This document shows, piece by piece, positions 1-11,274 of a stretch of 64,000 nt of DNA. A program made the position numbers and the translations under genes. Source of the stretch: Pythium myriotylum (lineage: Eukaryota; Oomycota; Peronosporomycetes; Pythiales; Pythiaceae); contig JALJCQ010000012.1 in the NCBI GenBank assembly GCA_023091665.1, forward strand, positions 1,364,001 to 1,428,000, given 5' to 3'. The number at the start of each line of letters is the position of its first letter. Position 1 is the first letter of the stretch. The notes under the pieces are model-generated. The model was not told the DNA's origin. It did no database searches and was given only the letters and a program-made list of their open reading frames with translations.

Positions 1-81
1 CGTTCAGATCATCGTCATAATCCAAGAAGTGACGGCGCGACTCGACGAGCTCGCCCCACGCAAGCGCCACAGCAGAGAAGC

Positions 82-1338
82 ATGTTCGCGCGAGCACTGA
101 GACGTAATGCGCGATTCGGCGCTGCCGTGCTGAGCGCCCCACTGGCGGGGCTCGCTTTGTCGCAGGCGCGCTCGGAGCAGCGCGTCTACGTGAGCGGGTG
201 AGCGGGCACACCAGTGTTGTCGATCCTGCTTGATTTATCGGTACTGACTTGTACTCGACGTCGCGTTGCAGCGAAGCCCTTGGTCGAGGTGTCCGTCTCG
301 AGCTGTGGAAGGCCAAGGTGAGTGGATGCTGCGTCTAAATGGTGCGAGGCGAGGTGTTTAGCGTGGGCTACGATTGCAGCACGAGAACGTCGTGGTGCTG
401 GACCTCGAGAGCGAGCTTATTCAGCTTGGTATCACGCGCGTACGCGACCAGGAGAACGAAGGCGCGCGCTTTGTGCATGATGCCAACGCTGTGTTGCGAG
501 CTGCTGTCGATCTCGCGCTCACTGAGTTGCCAAACGACGAGGAGGTAGGAACCCTTGAGATCTACTTGGGGTGAAGGCTGTAACTTAAGTGCTGTACATC
601 ATCGTCAAGGCGGTTGTTACCACACCTCGTGGGCACAAGGTTCAAGGCGTCGTTTTTGAAGATGATGTGAAGGTGTGCGGTCTGGCTGTCACCTCGAAAA
701 CTGAACTCCAGGCGAGGTAAGCGCGATCTCTTTTTCGTCGATTGCCTTCCGGGTCAACCTAACGTCTGTTCACTAGCTTTGCTCAGATTCTCGAAGGCGC
801 TTTGCCCTTTGAATCTCCCATCGGAGCAGTGCTGATCGACGAGAGCGGCAATGGTGACGCGAAGATTGTGAAAGCTTCGTTACCTTCTGACTTGGACGGT
901 CATGAGGTGCTGCTTCTCGTCCCAGATTTCAACTCGATCGAGAAAGTTAGCAAAGTCATCCACGTAAGTGAAGAACATTGCAGATGCACTGAGAGTGACT
1001 TGCAACCAACTGAATTTCGATTTGAGCAGCTGCTGCGCCAAGAAGGTGTTGAGGAGGAGAAAATCACGGTGATCACGCTGGTAACTTGCCCCGAGGCTGC
1101 TGATGCGTTCTGCCAAAAGTTTGGAGATGCCCGCCTCGTCACTGCTGCGTTCGATGCCGCGCGCGACAAGAACGGAAACACTGTTCCGGGAATCGGTGAT
1201 TTCGAAGATCGTTACTTGGGCGGCTCGACTCCTGTGATTGAAGCAGCGGTTGAGGAACCTAAACCCGAAGAAAGCACCGACGAGCGAGCTGAGCTCAAGA
1301 AGAAGACATCCGGTTGGTGGTCGTTCTCCGGCAAGTAA
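82..1338 (+). CDS. Uracil phosphoribosyltransferase-like protein, probably non-catalytic
   Basis: Six exons join in frame (82-197, 272-317, 380-544, 610-716, 777-963, 1030-1338) to give about 309 residues; all introns are GT-AG. The C-terminal motif GIGDFEDRYLGG matches the uracil-binding GLGDFGDRYFGT of UPRTases, and VVTTPRGHKVQG and CGLAV follow the family order. UPRTases make UMP from uracil and PRPP. Here the usual PRPP loop (DPMxATGG) is replaced by VPDFNSIEK, so catalysis is doubtful. The N-terminus (MFARALRRNARFGAA) is Arg/Ala-rich with no acidic residue, consistent with a mitochondrial presequence, which is inference. The last ~45 residues are a charged extension (KPEES, KKKTSGWWSF) absent from the core family. 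The start is the first ATG that splices in frame; the frame around exon 4 is the least certain part. Confidence 0.68.
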
Positions 1339-1791
1339 GATGAGATGCGGAAGCAGTAGTCGCCGACCGCAATCGTCCGTGACGATGTAGATAGCCCGAG
1401 AAACAGACGCCGAGCAAATAAAGGTTCCACACAATAGAGAACCACGAAACCAGACTATTAGTTGCCTGCTGGAAGTGCAATTCTTCCGCCACAGCACGAA
1501 GCCCTGGCACCACCACTCTCTTCACCTTCGCGTAAGATCTGGTTCTGGTGAGGAGATCTTATCAGCGTGGAAGAGACGCTGGTGAAGTTTGTCTTCGCTT
1601 GGAATGAGTCAAGCCTTCCTCCTCGACTTCAACCTGGTAGGTTCGCGCGTACCTAACATAGAGGGTGTGACCGTCACTCTGGCGCTCATCCGGTCTGCAA
1701 CGTGGTGTCGATCGAGGAAGCAGCATTGCCCTCCGAGGCCTCCTCCACGTCCCCACGCCCCTCCCCCGACGCCGCGCCGATTCCCGAAAGC
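1339..1791. other. Intergenic region between UPRT-like gene and YOD1
   Basis: No gene is recognisable. An open P/S/A-rich frame of about 30 codons runs into the YOD1 start at 1792 but has no ATG before the preceding stop near 1651. This segment is therefore either 5' UTR or the end of a coding exon whose upstream partner is not evident. Confidence 0.4.
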
Positions 1792-3086
1792 ATGCTGAAC
1801 TTCAAAGTCACGTTCTCGAATGGGGCCTCCATCAAGCTCATGAACCTCGCCGACGACACGACTTTCGACGGACTGCGCTCGCTGATCTTCGAGAAGTCGG
1901 AGATCCCGCCCGAGGAGCAACATGGTGCGCTATGCTGGCCAGGTCTCGTTGATAATTCGACGTGGTGACCACTAACCGATATTGCACTTCAGTTATGACA
2001 GGATATCCGCCCAAAATGATCGAGGGCGATGGGGTACGATCACGAAAGACGACGGTGGGATATTGCGCGTTCTAAGAGTGTCTGCTGTTGATGTGGAAAC
2101 TGCCGCAGTCGAGCTCCTTGCTTTCTCTTGGTATTAGAAGTGGATCAGTGCTTGTGCTGAAGGAGCCGTTGCTTGCACCGGGCACCCGTCCTGCGCAGCC
2201 GTCCTCGGTGTTCCTCAGGCGAGTTGTTCCTGCTGACAACAGTTGTCTGTTCAATTGCATTAGGTATGGAACATGTCCACTATTCTGCAGTGTTTGTGAG
2301 TGTGTGATTTTTCTACGCCTGCTTGACTTAGTTATGCGATGGGGAAGAGCAAATCTGGTGGTGGACCAGCGATGCGACAGATCATCAAGGTCAGTTGATT
2401 CTCATAAGTAAAAGAGGGAACTCTTCTAAGCATTTCTGTTCTATCCAGGATGCAATTCTTGCCGACCCTGAACAATACAATGATGTATTCCTCGGTCGTC
2501 TTGTGCTTGAGTACTGCGCATGGATTCAGGACGATAAGTCTTGGGGAGGCGAGATCGAACTTTCGATTTTGTCTGACCATTTCAAACTCGAGATTGTCGT
2601 GTTTGATGTCACAAGCATGAGTCGATTGTGCTACGGTGAGGACCGAGGCTTCACACAACGAATGTTCTTGCTGTACGATGGTATCCATTACGATATCGTC
2701 GTTGAGTCACCGTCGAAGAGCGCTTCTGAGAGCCGCGACACTACCCTGTTTCCAATCAACGATTTTGCCAAAGTCGAGCGCGCGAGCGAAGTCGCAGTGG
2801 AAGCGCACCAAGTGAGTTCAGGCATCGTCCGCACCACCGCGCGAATGTTTACTGATCATGTGCCCTGCAGAATCACGAGTACACGAACGTGAGCGGATTT
2901 CACATCGTGTGCATGCAGTGCAGGAGAACGTTCGTTGGTCAGGTTCGTGAATCACATGTACGCTCCTTTGTGTGACAGAAGTTGTGTGTGAGTATCGTGT
3001 TTGTCATTTTGCAGCGGGAGGCACGCGCGCATGCGGATGAAACTGGCCATCAAGAGTTCGGGGAAGTCCGTCCGGCTTCGAGCTGA
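1792..3086 (+). CDS. YOD1: YOD1/OTU1-type deubiquitinase
   Basis: The gene is split into about seven exons. An N-terminal UBX-like segment (LNFKVTFSNGASIKLMNL, then GYPPK and LGIRSGSVLVL) leads to an OTU cysteine protease domain. Its catalytic Cys lies in VVPADNSCLFNCIRY; the C-terminal part of the domain has WGGEIELSILSDHF and the catalytic His in YDGIHYD. A C2H2 zinc finger closes the protein: CMQCRRTFVGQ, then REARAHADETGHQEFGEV. This order matches OTU1/YOD1, which trims ubiquitin from p97/Cdc48 clients in ERAD. Splices that restore the family sequence include ATTAG|gtatgg joined to tagTTATGCG, and a last intron ending ttttgcag before CGGGAG at 3015. The TGA is at 3084-3086. The start at 1792 is the first ATG of the open frame, but an extra 5' exon is possible. 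Confidence 0.85.
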
Positions 3087-3289
3087 AGTCAAAACACCCA
3101 AGCCCAATCGCTACGGGATCACAGCACAGCATTGGAAAGAACTTCGACACCAGGAGTCAGGTAGATATCATTCTCATGATTTAGAAAGCATTATAGTATA
3201 AATCGTAGAGCAGGTAGAATTTCGTGAAGGGTCGTTTGGTGAGAACTCTATGAGCTTCTTTTCTTCTTCTGGATTCGCCTGTGTTCTTT

Positions 3290-4807
3290 TTACTTGGCTG
3301 GTTCTTCAAAGTCGCGTGAATCGGCGTAAAGTGGAGATCGCACGTCATTGGGTAGCTCGATCGCACTCATGCCAGCCTCAAAATCCCGAGCCATTTCTTG
3401 TTTAGCCGAGTACACCACTCGGGTGTACCACATGAGGCTCGCAATACTCACAGCGCACAACACAATGTTGATCCAGAACACTGGTGTGAGAGACGGAATC
3501 GCAGCCGGCAACAACGGAAGGACAATGCGCGACACAGACGCCGCGGAACCAAGAAGACCCATGAGGGTGCCCTGCGGCCGACCACCGAGAAGTTTGGAGA
3601 ATGCAGCCACAACGACGGCAGTGGTAATAGGACAACCAATACTCCACACGAACAACTCCGCAACGAGAAGTCGAGGAAACGTGAGCGCGGCGGGGGCGAT
3701 AACAAGCATCAAGTTACCGATTGTGAGCATGGCAAATCCAGACTGCACCCAAGTGACGTCCGAAATGTGGTGACGGAAGTATTCGATCGAGAAGTAGGTC
3801 ACCAAGCCCAGCAGGCCAAGGTAGAACTGGAAGTTCGAGGCCGTGACGACTGCACTAGTGCTTGAGGGATCACTTCCAGTGACTTGGAGGAACAAAGGGA
3901 TGTTGACCGTTTCGAAGACCGACAAGATACCACGCGCATTGAAGTTCAAGAAGATGAAGACGACTGCACCAATTTGCACAATACGATCCGGCAGATTAGT
4001 TGGATCATTGAGCGGGTTGTGTGCGGCACCGACAGTTGGGCTCTCGGCAGGTCCATCGTGAATCGTGATGGATTCGTCGAAGACAGTGAACATGGAGACG
4101 ATCGTGATGATGTTGAGCACGACAAGAATCATGCCTGGCGACGTGAACTTGTTCAGATGCATTCCCAAGAAGTACATGTCCACGTCCGCAACGAGGGTTC
4201 CGAGTCCTGGTGTCAGAGCATACCCCAGGAAAACAACAGTCGCGAGAATCGTGAGGTACTTGAGGCGCTGGTTCACAGTCGTCAGGGCAGCGACGTTAGC
4301 TCGGCACACGCTACGGTTACCAGCACCAAAGCCGACAAGGAATCGGCTGACCGCCAGCACCGTAAGACTGTCGGCGACGTGTTCATCCGCGAGCAAGTAA
4401 ATGATGTTGCCCAAGAGGCAAATGCCCGAGGATACAATGTAAACGAACTTGAACGAGTAGCGGTCGCACATCCAGCCGAACACTGTGGATGAGATCAAGC
4501 GGCCGACCGAGAACACAGATGTGAGCAGCCCCATGAACGCAAGATCGCCTCCGAGCGACTTGTTGTAGAGGAACAGCGTGGGCAGCACGACACCGCGAGA
4601 CGATTCGGCCGCAAACTCGACGAAGTTGATGAGGAACATGTTGATGTACCAGCTCACGACGTGGCGGTTGCGCGGGCTCGGGTAGAAGCCCTTGAGCGGC
4701 GTGCGCTCGTCCACGACGATGCCGGGCTTGCGCGGCAGCGCGGGCGACACGACCGCCCTGCCGACGGCGTTGGCGGTGCTGGTCTTGGGCGTCGAGTCGG
4801 CGACCAT
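3290..4807 (-). CDS. MFS transporter, MFSD8/CLN7-like
   Basis: A single-exon protein of about 505 residues with roughly twelve hydrophobic segments. MFS signatures include the loop FGWMCDRYSFKF after helix 2, SRFLVGFGAGNRS in helix 4, and GGRPQGTLMGLLGSAASVSR near the end. The last resembles GPRPQGxxMGWLTASGSGAR of lysosomal MFSD8/CLN7. The substrate cannot be told. I chose the ATG at 4807 (MVADSTPK). The longer open frame begins at 5113, but that ATG would lie upstream of the initiator-like motif at 4891-4898, and its extra ~100 residues are low-complexity P/S/R. The gene converges on YOD1, with about 200 nt between stops. Confidence 0.8.
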   Translation of the reverse strand: MVADSTPKTSTANAVGRAVVSPALPRKPGIVVDERTPLKGFYPSPRNRHVVSWYINMFLINFVEFAAESSRGVVLPTLFLYNKSLGGDLAFMGLLTSVFSVGRLISSTVFGWMCDRYSFKFVYIVSSGICLLGNIIYLLADEHVADSLTVLAVSRFLVGFGAGNRSVCRANVAALTTVNQRLKYLTILATVVFLGYALTPGLGTLVADVDMYFLGMHLNKFTSPGMILVVLNIITIVSMFTVFDESITIHDGPAESPTVGAAHNPLNDPTNLPDRIVQIGAVVFIFLNFNARGILSVFETVNIPLFLQVTGSDPSSTSAVVTASNFQFYLGLLGLVTYFSIEYFRHHISDVTWVQSGFAMLTIGNLMLVIAPAALTFPRLLVAELFVWSIGCPITTAVVVAAFSKLLGGRPQGTLMGLLGSAASVSRIVLPLLPAAIPSLTPVFWINIVLCAVSIASLMWYTRVVYSAKQEMARDFEAGMSAIELPNDVRSPLYADSRDFEEPAK

Positions 4808-4890
4808 TGCGGATTGCACCGAGCGCGAATTCGGAACCCTTGGACTGAACGAGTCGATTACTGGAGATGTCCCCACAACTGGCGAAGTGG

Positions 4891-4898
4891 AGGAATGA
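4891..4898 (-). promoter_or_regulatory. Initiator-like motif of the MFS gene
   Basis: The reverse strand reads TCATTCCT, matching the oomycete initiator YCAYTYY, about 85 nt before the chosen ATG at 4807. It supports a short 5' UTR and argues against the upstream ATG at 5113. This is a pattern match only. Confidence 0.45.
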
Positions 4899-6230
4899 GT
4901 TGGTGCGAAGGAGGAGCGACGGAGGAGGAGGAGTGGAGTCGCGGGATCCAAGGCAACTGGGAACCGACTGCGCCTGGCTGCACGTCCTGGTTTCTCGAGA
5001 GCCACGGGTTCAGCTTGACTCGTTGGGAATGTTGATCGCTCTGGCGCGAACAAGAATCCTTCAAACTGGGGACAGAAAACGCCCGCAGTGGCCTGGGACA
5101 AGCGCCGCGCCAACGAACCAACGCCGATGAAGCCACTCCAACGTCATGGGCGGTGGGGGTTTTCGGAAGCAGCGTCAGAGATTGACATCGCCTCGCCGCT
5201 GCGTGCGATCTTGAATCTCCAGCTCGAGAGATTCAAGTCTGTGATTGGGCGGAGGCAGCTGGTTCCCGTGACGCAGACGGCGTCGACGCTTCCGACTGCG
5301 GTTTCGCGGAACCATCGCAGCCTTGGATCCGGCTGCAAAGATGCAGAGCTACGTCATCCCTCCCTCTGATTCAAGCAACATTCTCGGGTTGCTCGAAATC
5401 TCAGGTGCCAATGTTGCGCGAATGTGCACGATGAAATCTCAGGAATCACTAACATGAATTTCATGATTTGGGGAGTGAGAGTCTCACGAAAGGACTCATC
5501 AGGTGCCCACTTCAACGTGCCAAGCTCCATTGGTTGAGACAATCCATCAGTGATCTTCTCTGTGGAGGAGAGAGGGTTCTCCGGAACGCGTTCGAACCCA
5601 TTCAAATCTGCCAGCACTCATTCCCACCATCCACAGTTACGTGGAACTTAATAGAGGACACGTCCCTCTCAATCGTAAACCTCCATCATCTGCGAGCCAG
5701 CGTTCAATCTAACGTTCAGAGACCCGTTTGCACGAGACGAATCCCCTGACGATTGCCTGAAGCAATCAATCAGTCGACTCTGACTCGATTTCGATCCTGA
5801 ACGCCGGCATGGTTGCCACTGATCACGCGCCACTGTCCAGAAGATCACCATGAGCCATCAAAATAGAGTGGTCCACTCCACTCGCCGAACGACCATGGGG
5901 ATTTGCCAAGAGTTTCTCACATCCTCGATAGAATCCTCCAGACAAAAGTTTCTCACCAGATGGGATCCCATAACAGCTAATTCAGTGAGCAGCCCACCCA
6001 TTCCAGCTCGAAATCTGCTTCAGCCTACTGTTTCAACGTCGTTTTCCCCTACCCCGCGTTCACAGCGTTGAATTTCGTGTGCTCTGATTGGCTCCTGTGT
6101 CCAACGCCGAGGCAAACTAGGGCTAGGGGGAGAAAATCCAGTCCCGAGCCCGAGCCGCCTGCTGCGATGACTGACTCGGGAGTTGGTTGAGGTTGGGGGC
6201 TGGGCCATGGACCGGATAACCTCGCGATTC
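4899..6230. other. Intergenic region between the MFS gene and the AP2-like gene
   Basis: About 1.3 kb separating two divergent genes. Open frames here are short, overlap on both strands and show no family motif. The part from about 5380 to 6000 is visibly less GC-rich than the flanking genes. No tRNA, hairpin family or terminal repeat is recognised. Confidence 0.4.
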
Positions 6231-6237
6231 CCATTTC
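6231..6237 (+). promoter_or_regulatory. Initiator-like motif of the AP2-like gene
   Basis: CCATTTC matches YCAYTYY 44 nt before the ATG at 6281. Pattern match only. Confidence 0.35.
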
Positions 6238-6280
6238 CCCCGGCCGCGGAGACGAGGAGGAAGCGAGTTAGTCGGCCAGG

Positions 6281-9200
6281 ATGCTGCAGGCGCCGATGCC
6301 GACCATGCCGGAGTACGACCCCCTGGACGACCACATGGACGACCTCGAGGAGCCCGGCGCCAACCTGCTGCACGGTGCGTGCGGAAATTTCGAGCGTTTT
6401 CTGGGTCCGGGGCCTTGTGTCCTGCGCCCCAAAAGTGGACACGGTGACCGTGCTGACTCGCCGTCTATGGTGGATACTATAGACTTCATCTCGCGCCCGA
6501 ACGTGTCCAACGACACCACTCCGCTCAGCATCTCGAACGGCTACACGTCGGAGGAGTCGGACTACTCGGTCGCGACGCCCTCAGACGAGCAAATGTACTC
6601 GGACATGTCATTCTTGCAGACGGCCAATACCAACGAGTTGGTCGAAGTCGTCGCCGACTTTGTCGAAGACAACGACCTCACCGCCCTCTCGCCGCAACAG
6701 CAGCGCGTCTTCCAGGACAAGTCGGCGCTTCAGGCCGGCAAGATGATCAAGGGAAAGGTAAGACGAGAATCGCCGCGGGCTCCTGTCGGCGATGAGACTG
6801 ACGCCGACGACGCTGCTGTAGACCTCCAAGTACCGAGGCGTCACCCAGACGAGCAAAACGTCGTGGGGCGCCAAGTACAGCGCCAAGCGCATCACCAACA
6901 CATGCAAGACTCCGGACGAGGCCGCGCGCGCGTACGACCAGTACCTCAAGACCAACTACCCGGAAAAGTACTCCAAGTTCGCAAACTTCTGCGTTCGTTG
7001 CGACCAGTTTGTGAACCCCCTCGGCCTCCCCGAGTTCCGTAACGAGTGCCGGTGCGACGCCACGTCAGACGGAGGCTCCACCGAGGTCGAGTCCCCTCCA
7101 CAGGCCTCCGACTTCGACGCGGAAGAGATGGAGGCAGAGCGTCAGAAGCTTTTTGCGCGCGGTATTAGCAGTGACGGCCTCGAGTTCCGCGAGGGGAGCA
7201 ACCTGTCGATTTCATCGCTCAAGCTCAGCTTCCTCGAGGACAGCGAACCGTTCCTCGACGACCTCATGTCGCAGCCTGTCCAGAACAACTCGATCACGGC
7301 TGACAAAAAACCCATGAAGCGTGACAGTCTGACCATGGCAGCAGTTGAGTCGTTCACGAACGACGGCAACCTTGACCAGATTATTAAGGACATCGATCGC
7401 TCGTCGCTGCCCAAGAATTCTTCGTTCTCGCAGAGTGGTAGCTTCCGAAACAGCAGTGGCTTTGCACCAAACTCATCTGCGACGACAGTCACTGACTTCA
7501 GTCCTGAGGAGTGGCAGAACCTGTCAGAGTATCTCCTCACCGAACAAAATCAACCAAGTCACGTGCAACAGCCTTCAGTGCACGATAACCACCAGCGGTT
7601 CGGGTACAAGAAGGTCCACAGTCTGGACTTTGATCCTGTGGATGGTTTGGATGGCAGCATGGACATTAAGCAGGAGTACCCGTCTGCGGTGGATGTCGAT
7701 GACCTTGCCTCCGCGTTTATGCCTCCCCCGACTATGCATAGTCAAGTCGCAACGCCAACTCCCGCGTTGCCTATGCAAACTACTTCATCTCCTGCCTTCC
7801 CAGCTCGAGTAGATATCCAGACGCCATTCTTGGAGAAGTACTGGCGAAACGATCGCAAGAACATCCAGTGTTTCCCGTACTGCCCAGAGCATGGAGACTA
7901 CTACCGCGTTCGAATTGAGAACCTGCAGCACCGGTGCAAGGGCGTCTGTCGGGCGGCTGTGAAAGCACACATCACGATCCCGACAGCTCAATTGCTATCA
8001 CCGTCAGGATTGCTGCTACTTGCGCGATGCAACAGCACGTTCTCTCGCAACGTCGCTTTGTCTGCGCAGCAGTATCTGAACTCTGCTGAGATTAAAACGC
8101 TACAGAGTTTGAGCGCTCTCGGCGTCGTTGAAAAGTTCAATGTGCTCCCGGACGGTAGTGGTGTTCACTTCGAGGTGACATTCTATCCAGATGTCTGGAA
8201 GTTCGAGTTCGACTTGCCGAAGAAGCGTCGTCATGGTGGTCCCGGTGAAATCGAGTTGGAAACTGCAACCTCAGAGTTCTTGTACTTCTTCGAGATCGAC
8301 GTCTTCTACACAGGCGATCAATCCACTTACCAGCGCCTCGGTCATGCCGAGTCTATGAGCTTCCAGATTGGCAACACGCGAACGCTTCTTCGTCAGCGCA
8401 ACCGCATGGCCGAGGAACCGAGTGACTCGGATCGCGTTTTGGGTCCCGATGCAATGCCCGAGAAGAAGAAAGTTAAAATGTACATCGGCCAACACGCTCG
8501 CGACAGCACGATAACTAGTGAAGACGAGGCTGATCCAGCTGTGGTGCCGGCGAAGCCGGTCACCAATGCCCCATCTAAACATGCTGACTTAGATGCAATT
8601 GGTCGCATCGACTCGAGCGACTCGACCTTTGACCTCGATCACGGGAACTATGTTGGCAAGGACAAGAAGTGGCAAAATAGCGATGATGACACTACCGATG
8701 GCCCAGCCTATGAGCACTATCAATCTCCGAAGGCCACCAAGGTGCTTGTGACAGGAAACGACTCGGCGGCGGTGGCAACAATGGCAAAACCTGCCAACAA
8801 GGCGGTAACTACTGCTACCCGAGGAAACCAGTCAACTCCCACAAAGCAGGTGGAGACGCACAGCTGGGGGAAGCTGTTCTCCTACTCGCTCGTGTGTATC
8901 CCTCTGTCTGTTGTATTCCTACCTGTCGCCTTGCTAGGCTTTATCCTGTTCCTGATCGCCCCACCACTCTCAGCATCCATGGTTCGGTTGTTGGATGCTA
9001 TGTCGGACATCGAACTTCGTCGAGCGAACAGCAGCCTTATCCAGGCAGACACGCGATACGTCTTGAACCGTCTCGACACGGGTGCTGGCAAGGGTATGAT
9101 GCGATTCCACGGTGAGGGCGCGGTCTGGTCACGGTTTGTCTACTTCTCTGGAGTGAAGCTTGTCGTCTCAGTGGTGATGTTCGTACCCACACTGCTATTG

Positions 9201-9350
9201 AGCGTTGTGGGTCTGATCCTGTCCCCAATTCGATCGGCTTCGCAGGCAGTGCTAAGTGGTGCCAATTCGGCCGCGCTTGTCTCGCGTGACTACACACGAA
9301 AGGCTGTTGGCAAGCCATCGAGTGAACCGCAAGGAGACGCCCTTGTGTAA
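6281..9350 (+). CDS. AP2/ERF-like domain protein with two C-terminal membrane segments
   Basis: Three exons (6281-6374, 6483-6757, 6822-9350) join in frame to give about 965 residues. At about residues 124-182 is an AP2-like module: SKYRGVTQTSKTSWGAKYSA, then PDEAARAYDQYLKTNYP and KYSKFANFC. It resembles the DNA-binding AP2/ERF fold of plants and apicomplexans. A C-x-x-C pair (CVRCDQF) follows, then a long Ser/Asp-rich region. Around residues 460-650 is a globular region rich in Cys and aromatics (CFPYCPEHGDYYRVRI) that I do not recognise. Two strongly hydrophobic stretches lie at about 808-835 and 893-922, with a short basic tail. Together this suggests a membrane-tethered transcription factor, which is inference. 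The first intron is 108 nt with no in-frame stop, so retention would add 36 residues. Confidence 0.7.
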
Positions 9351-9624
9351 AGACAACCAGTTCTGTGAATGAAGCGGTGCGAAGACTACTACATTTTTGA
9401 TGAGGCGTATTGATGAAGCAGGCAGCTCCCGAGATTGGCGGTGATGGACAGCTTCTGTAGCTTATTAATTAGGACAACCAATGATTGCAAAAAGCAAATA
9501 AACAGAAACTTCTTGTCTCCACAAAAGCGTTTTCTTATACTTTATCGAGCGCCTTACTACTGGGGTGGGGTGACTTACTGCGAAGGGCCTTCAGCGAAGG
9601 CAAGATTGGTTATCCATCGTGTTT

Positions 9625-11274
9625 CTACTCCGATCGGAACTCTTCGCCTCCCGTAACCATGTTGAACTGATCAGCGAAATCGTCTACAGACATGTTCGCC
9701 TTGTCCGAGGAACCGTTGGTGTCATCGTCGTCATCGAAAACCCACGTAGTGCCAGGGACATATTTCGCGGTCTCCGATTCTTCCAAACCGGAGGGGAGCT
9801 TCGTTCCCTTCGCGTACAGAGGTCCGGTACTATACAACGCAAGTTTATATCTCAGCGTGAATCCACCGAGATCAGACACTAGCATATCCCGAATGACTTA
9901 CCCAGGAAGCGCATCTGCCATTCCGGCGGTCATCGAGCTCTCACCGATATCCTCAATCTTTGACAGGAGTGTCTGAGCAAGGAAACCCGAGTCACCGGCC
10001 TTCTTAAAGAAGCTGTGCTTCAACAACGCTGCAGTCCCCGGGCGTTTGGTTGGGTCCTTTTGAAGACAGAGTTTGATCATGTCCTTGTAGTGGCGACTGA
10101 ACTGGTGACCGCTACCGTCATCCTTTCATATTTACATGTCAGTTTCAAGATCTTCATGGAAGGACGATACAATTGTCAAACCTCATAGGATTTGAGCGAA
10201 GGCGGATCTTCTTGCAGCGTCAGCAAGAGGACTTTCATCGGCTGGTAGCGTGCGTACGGCGCATAGCCCTTAGCCAGCTCCAACCCAGTGATACCGAGCG
10301 ACCAGATGTCGGCCTTGTAGTCGTAGCCTTTAACCTGCTCCATAACCTCCGGAGCCATCCAGCACGGCGTACCAACAAACGTCTGACGGTTCTTCCGTCG
10401 ATCACCGCCCTCCATCATCCAACCAGAGACGCCGAAGTCAGCAATCACGACGTGACCTTCACCATCCAACAAGATGTTGCCAGCCTTGATGTCGCTAGAT
10501 ACCGAACATCTCGTGAGGAAGCCATGCAATCAACCCGACAAGGTTACGCACTTACCGATGGATCTGCCCGTTCTCATGGAAGTACTGGAGACCCTTGAGA
10601 GACTCGTTCAGAATCACGGCGATGAACTCTTCCTGTAACCAGCGGGTACTGTGGTGAGTTTATCTGCCATCTTCAGAGCCTAGATGATTCAAACCTTGAG
10701 TCCTTCACCCATTCCTTTCTTCTTGAGCCAGTTCATCACATGCAGACACGAGCCTGCACACCATAAGCCCATGAATCAGCATCGAGGACCACCGAGCGGC
10801 AGCACCCAGTGCGTACCCTTGTTCATGAGCTGTGTGACGAGCCAGAGCTGATCCTTGTGCACAAAGCTGCAGTAGCACTTGAGCACATTCGGATGATTGG
10901 TCATCTTCATGGTCTGGACCTCGGCCTGCCCAACGTTCCCCATCCAGCCAACCCGGTCAGTGTCGTTCTCCTCCCGTGCCTAGCGTATCCTACGCACGCG
11001 AATGTCCTCAAAGCTCGTAGTGATCTTCTCAAGATCCATGATCTTGATGGCCACGTGGATCTTCTTCGGCACGCAGTACGCCTTCCATACTTTCGCGAAG
11101 GCTCCCTGGGCGACAGGTTAATCGGTTAATATCTCAGTCTCTCTCGAACTCGCTCGCCAGGATCTTCGTGGCGGTGGTCGCGAGCGAGCAGCTCCTCGTC
11201 ACGGCGTAACGCACCTGGCCGATCTGCTCGATGATCTGATACTCAGTCGCGACGGTGGGCCACTCGTCCGCCAT
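9625..11274 (-). CDS. STE20-family protein kinase, OSR1/SPAK (FRAY)-like
   Basis: Eight exons (11215-11274, 10998-11105, 10817-10925, 10695-10753, 10556-10632, 10182-10494, 9902-10122, 9625-9829) keep phase and give 383 residues. [19 protein letters not shown] leads to the glycine loop ([14 protein letters not shown]), VAIKIMD with the ATP Lys, [21 protein letters not shown] and [14 protein letters not shown]. Kinase subdomains run through [22 protein letters not shown]. This is the germinal-centre/FRAY pattern, and the tail [13 protein letters not shown] resembles OSR1-type kinases. The conserved C-terminal substrate-docking domain of animal OSR1/SPAK is not visible, so the protein is short for that family. 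All catalytic residues are present. In animals such kinases act downstream of WNK to control ion cotransporters; the role here is unknown. The gene converges on the AP2-like gene. Confidence 0.85.

Noticed and set aside
880..1497. 205-codon reverse open frame at the UPRT-like gene
   Set aside because: Antisense to the UPRT-like exons, which splice in frame and match a family.
4808..5113. N-terminal extension of the MFS open frame to Met at 5113
   Set aside because: Low-complexity P/S/R and upstream of the initiator-like motif at 4891-4898.
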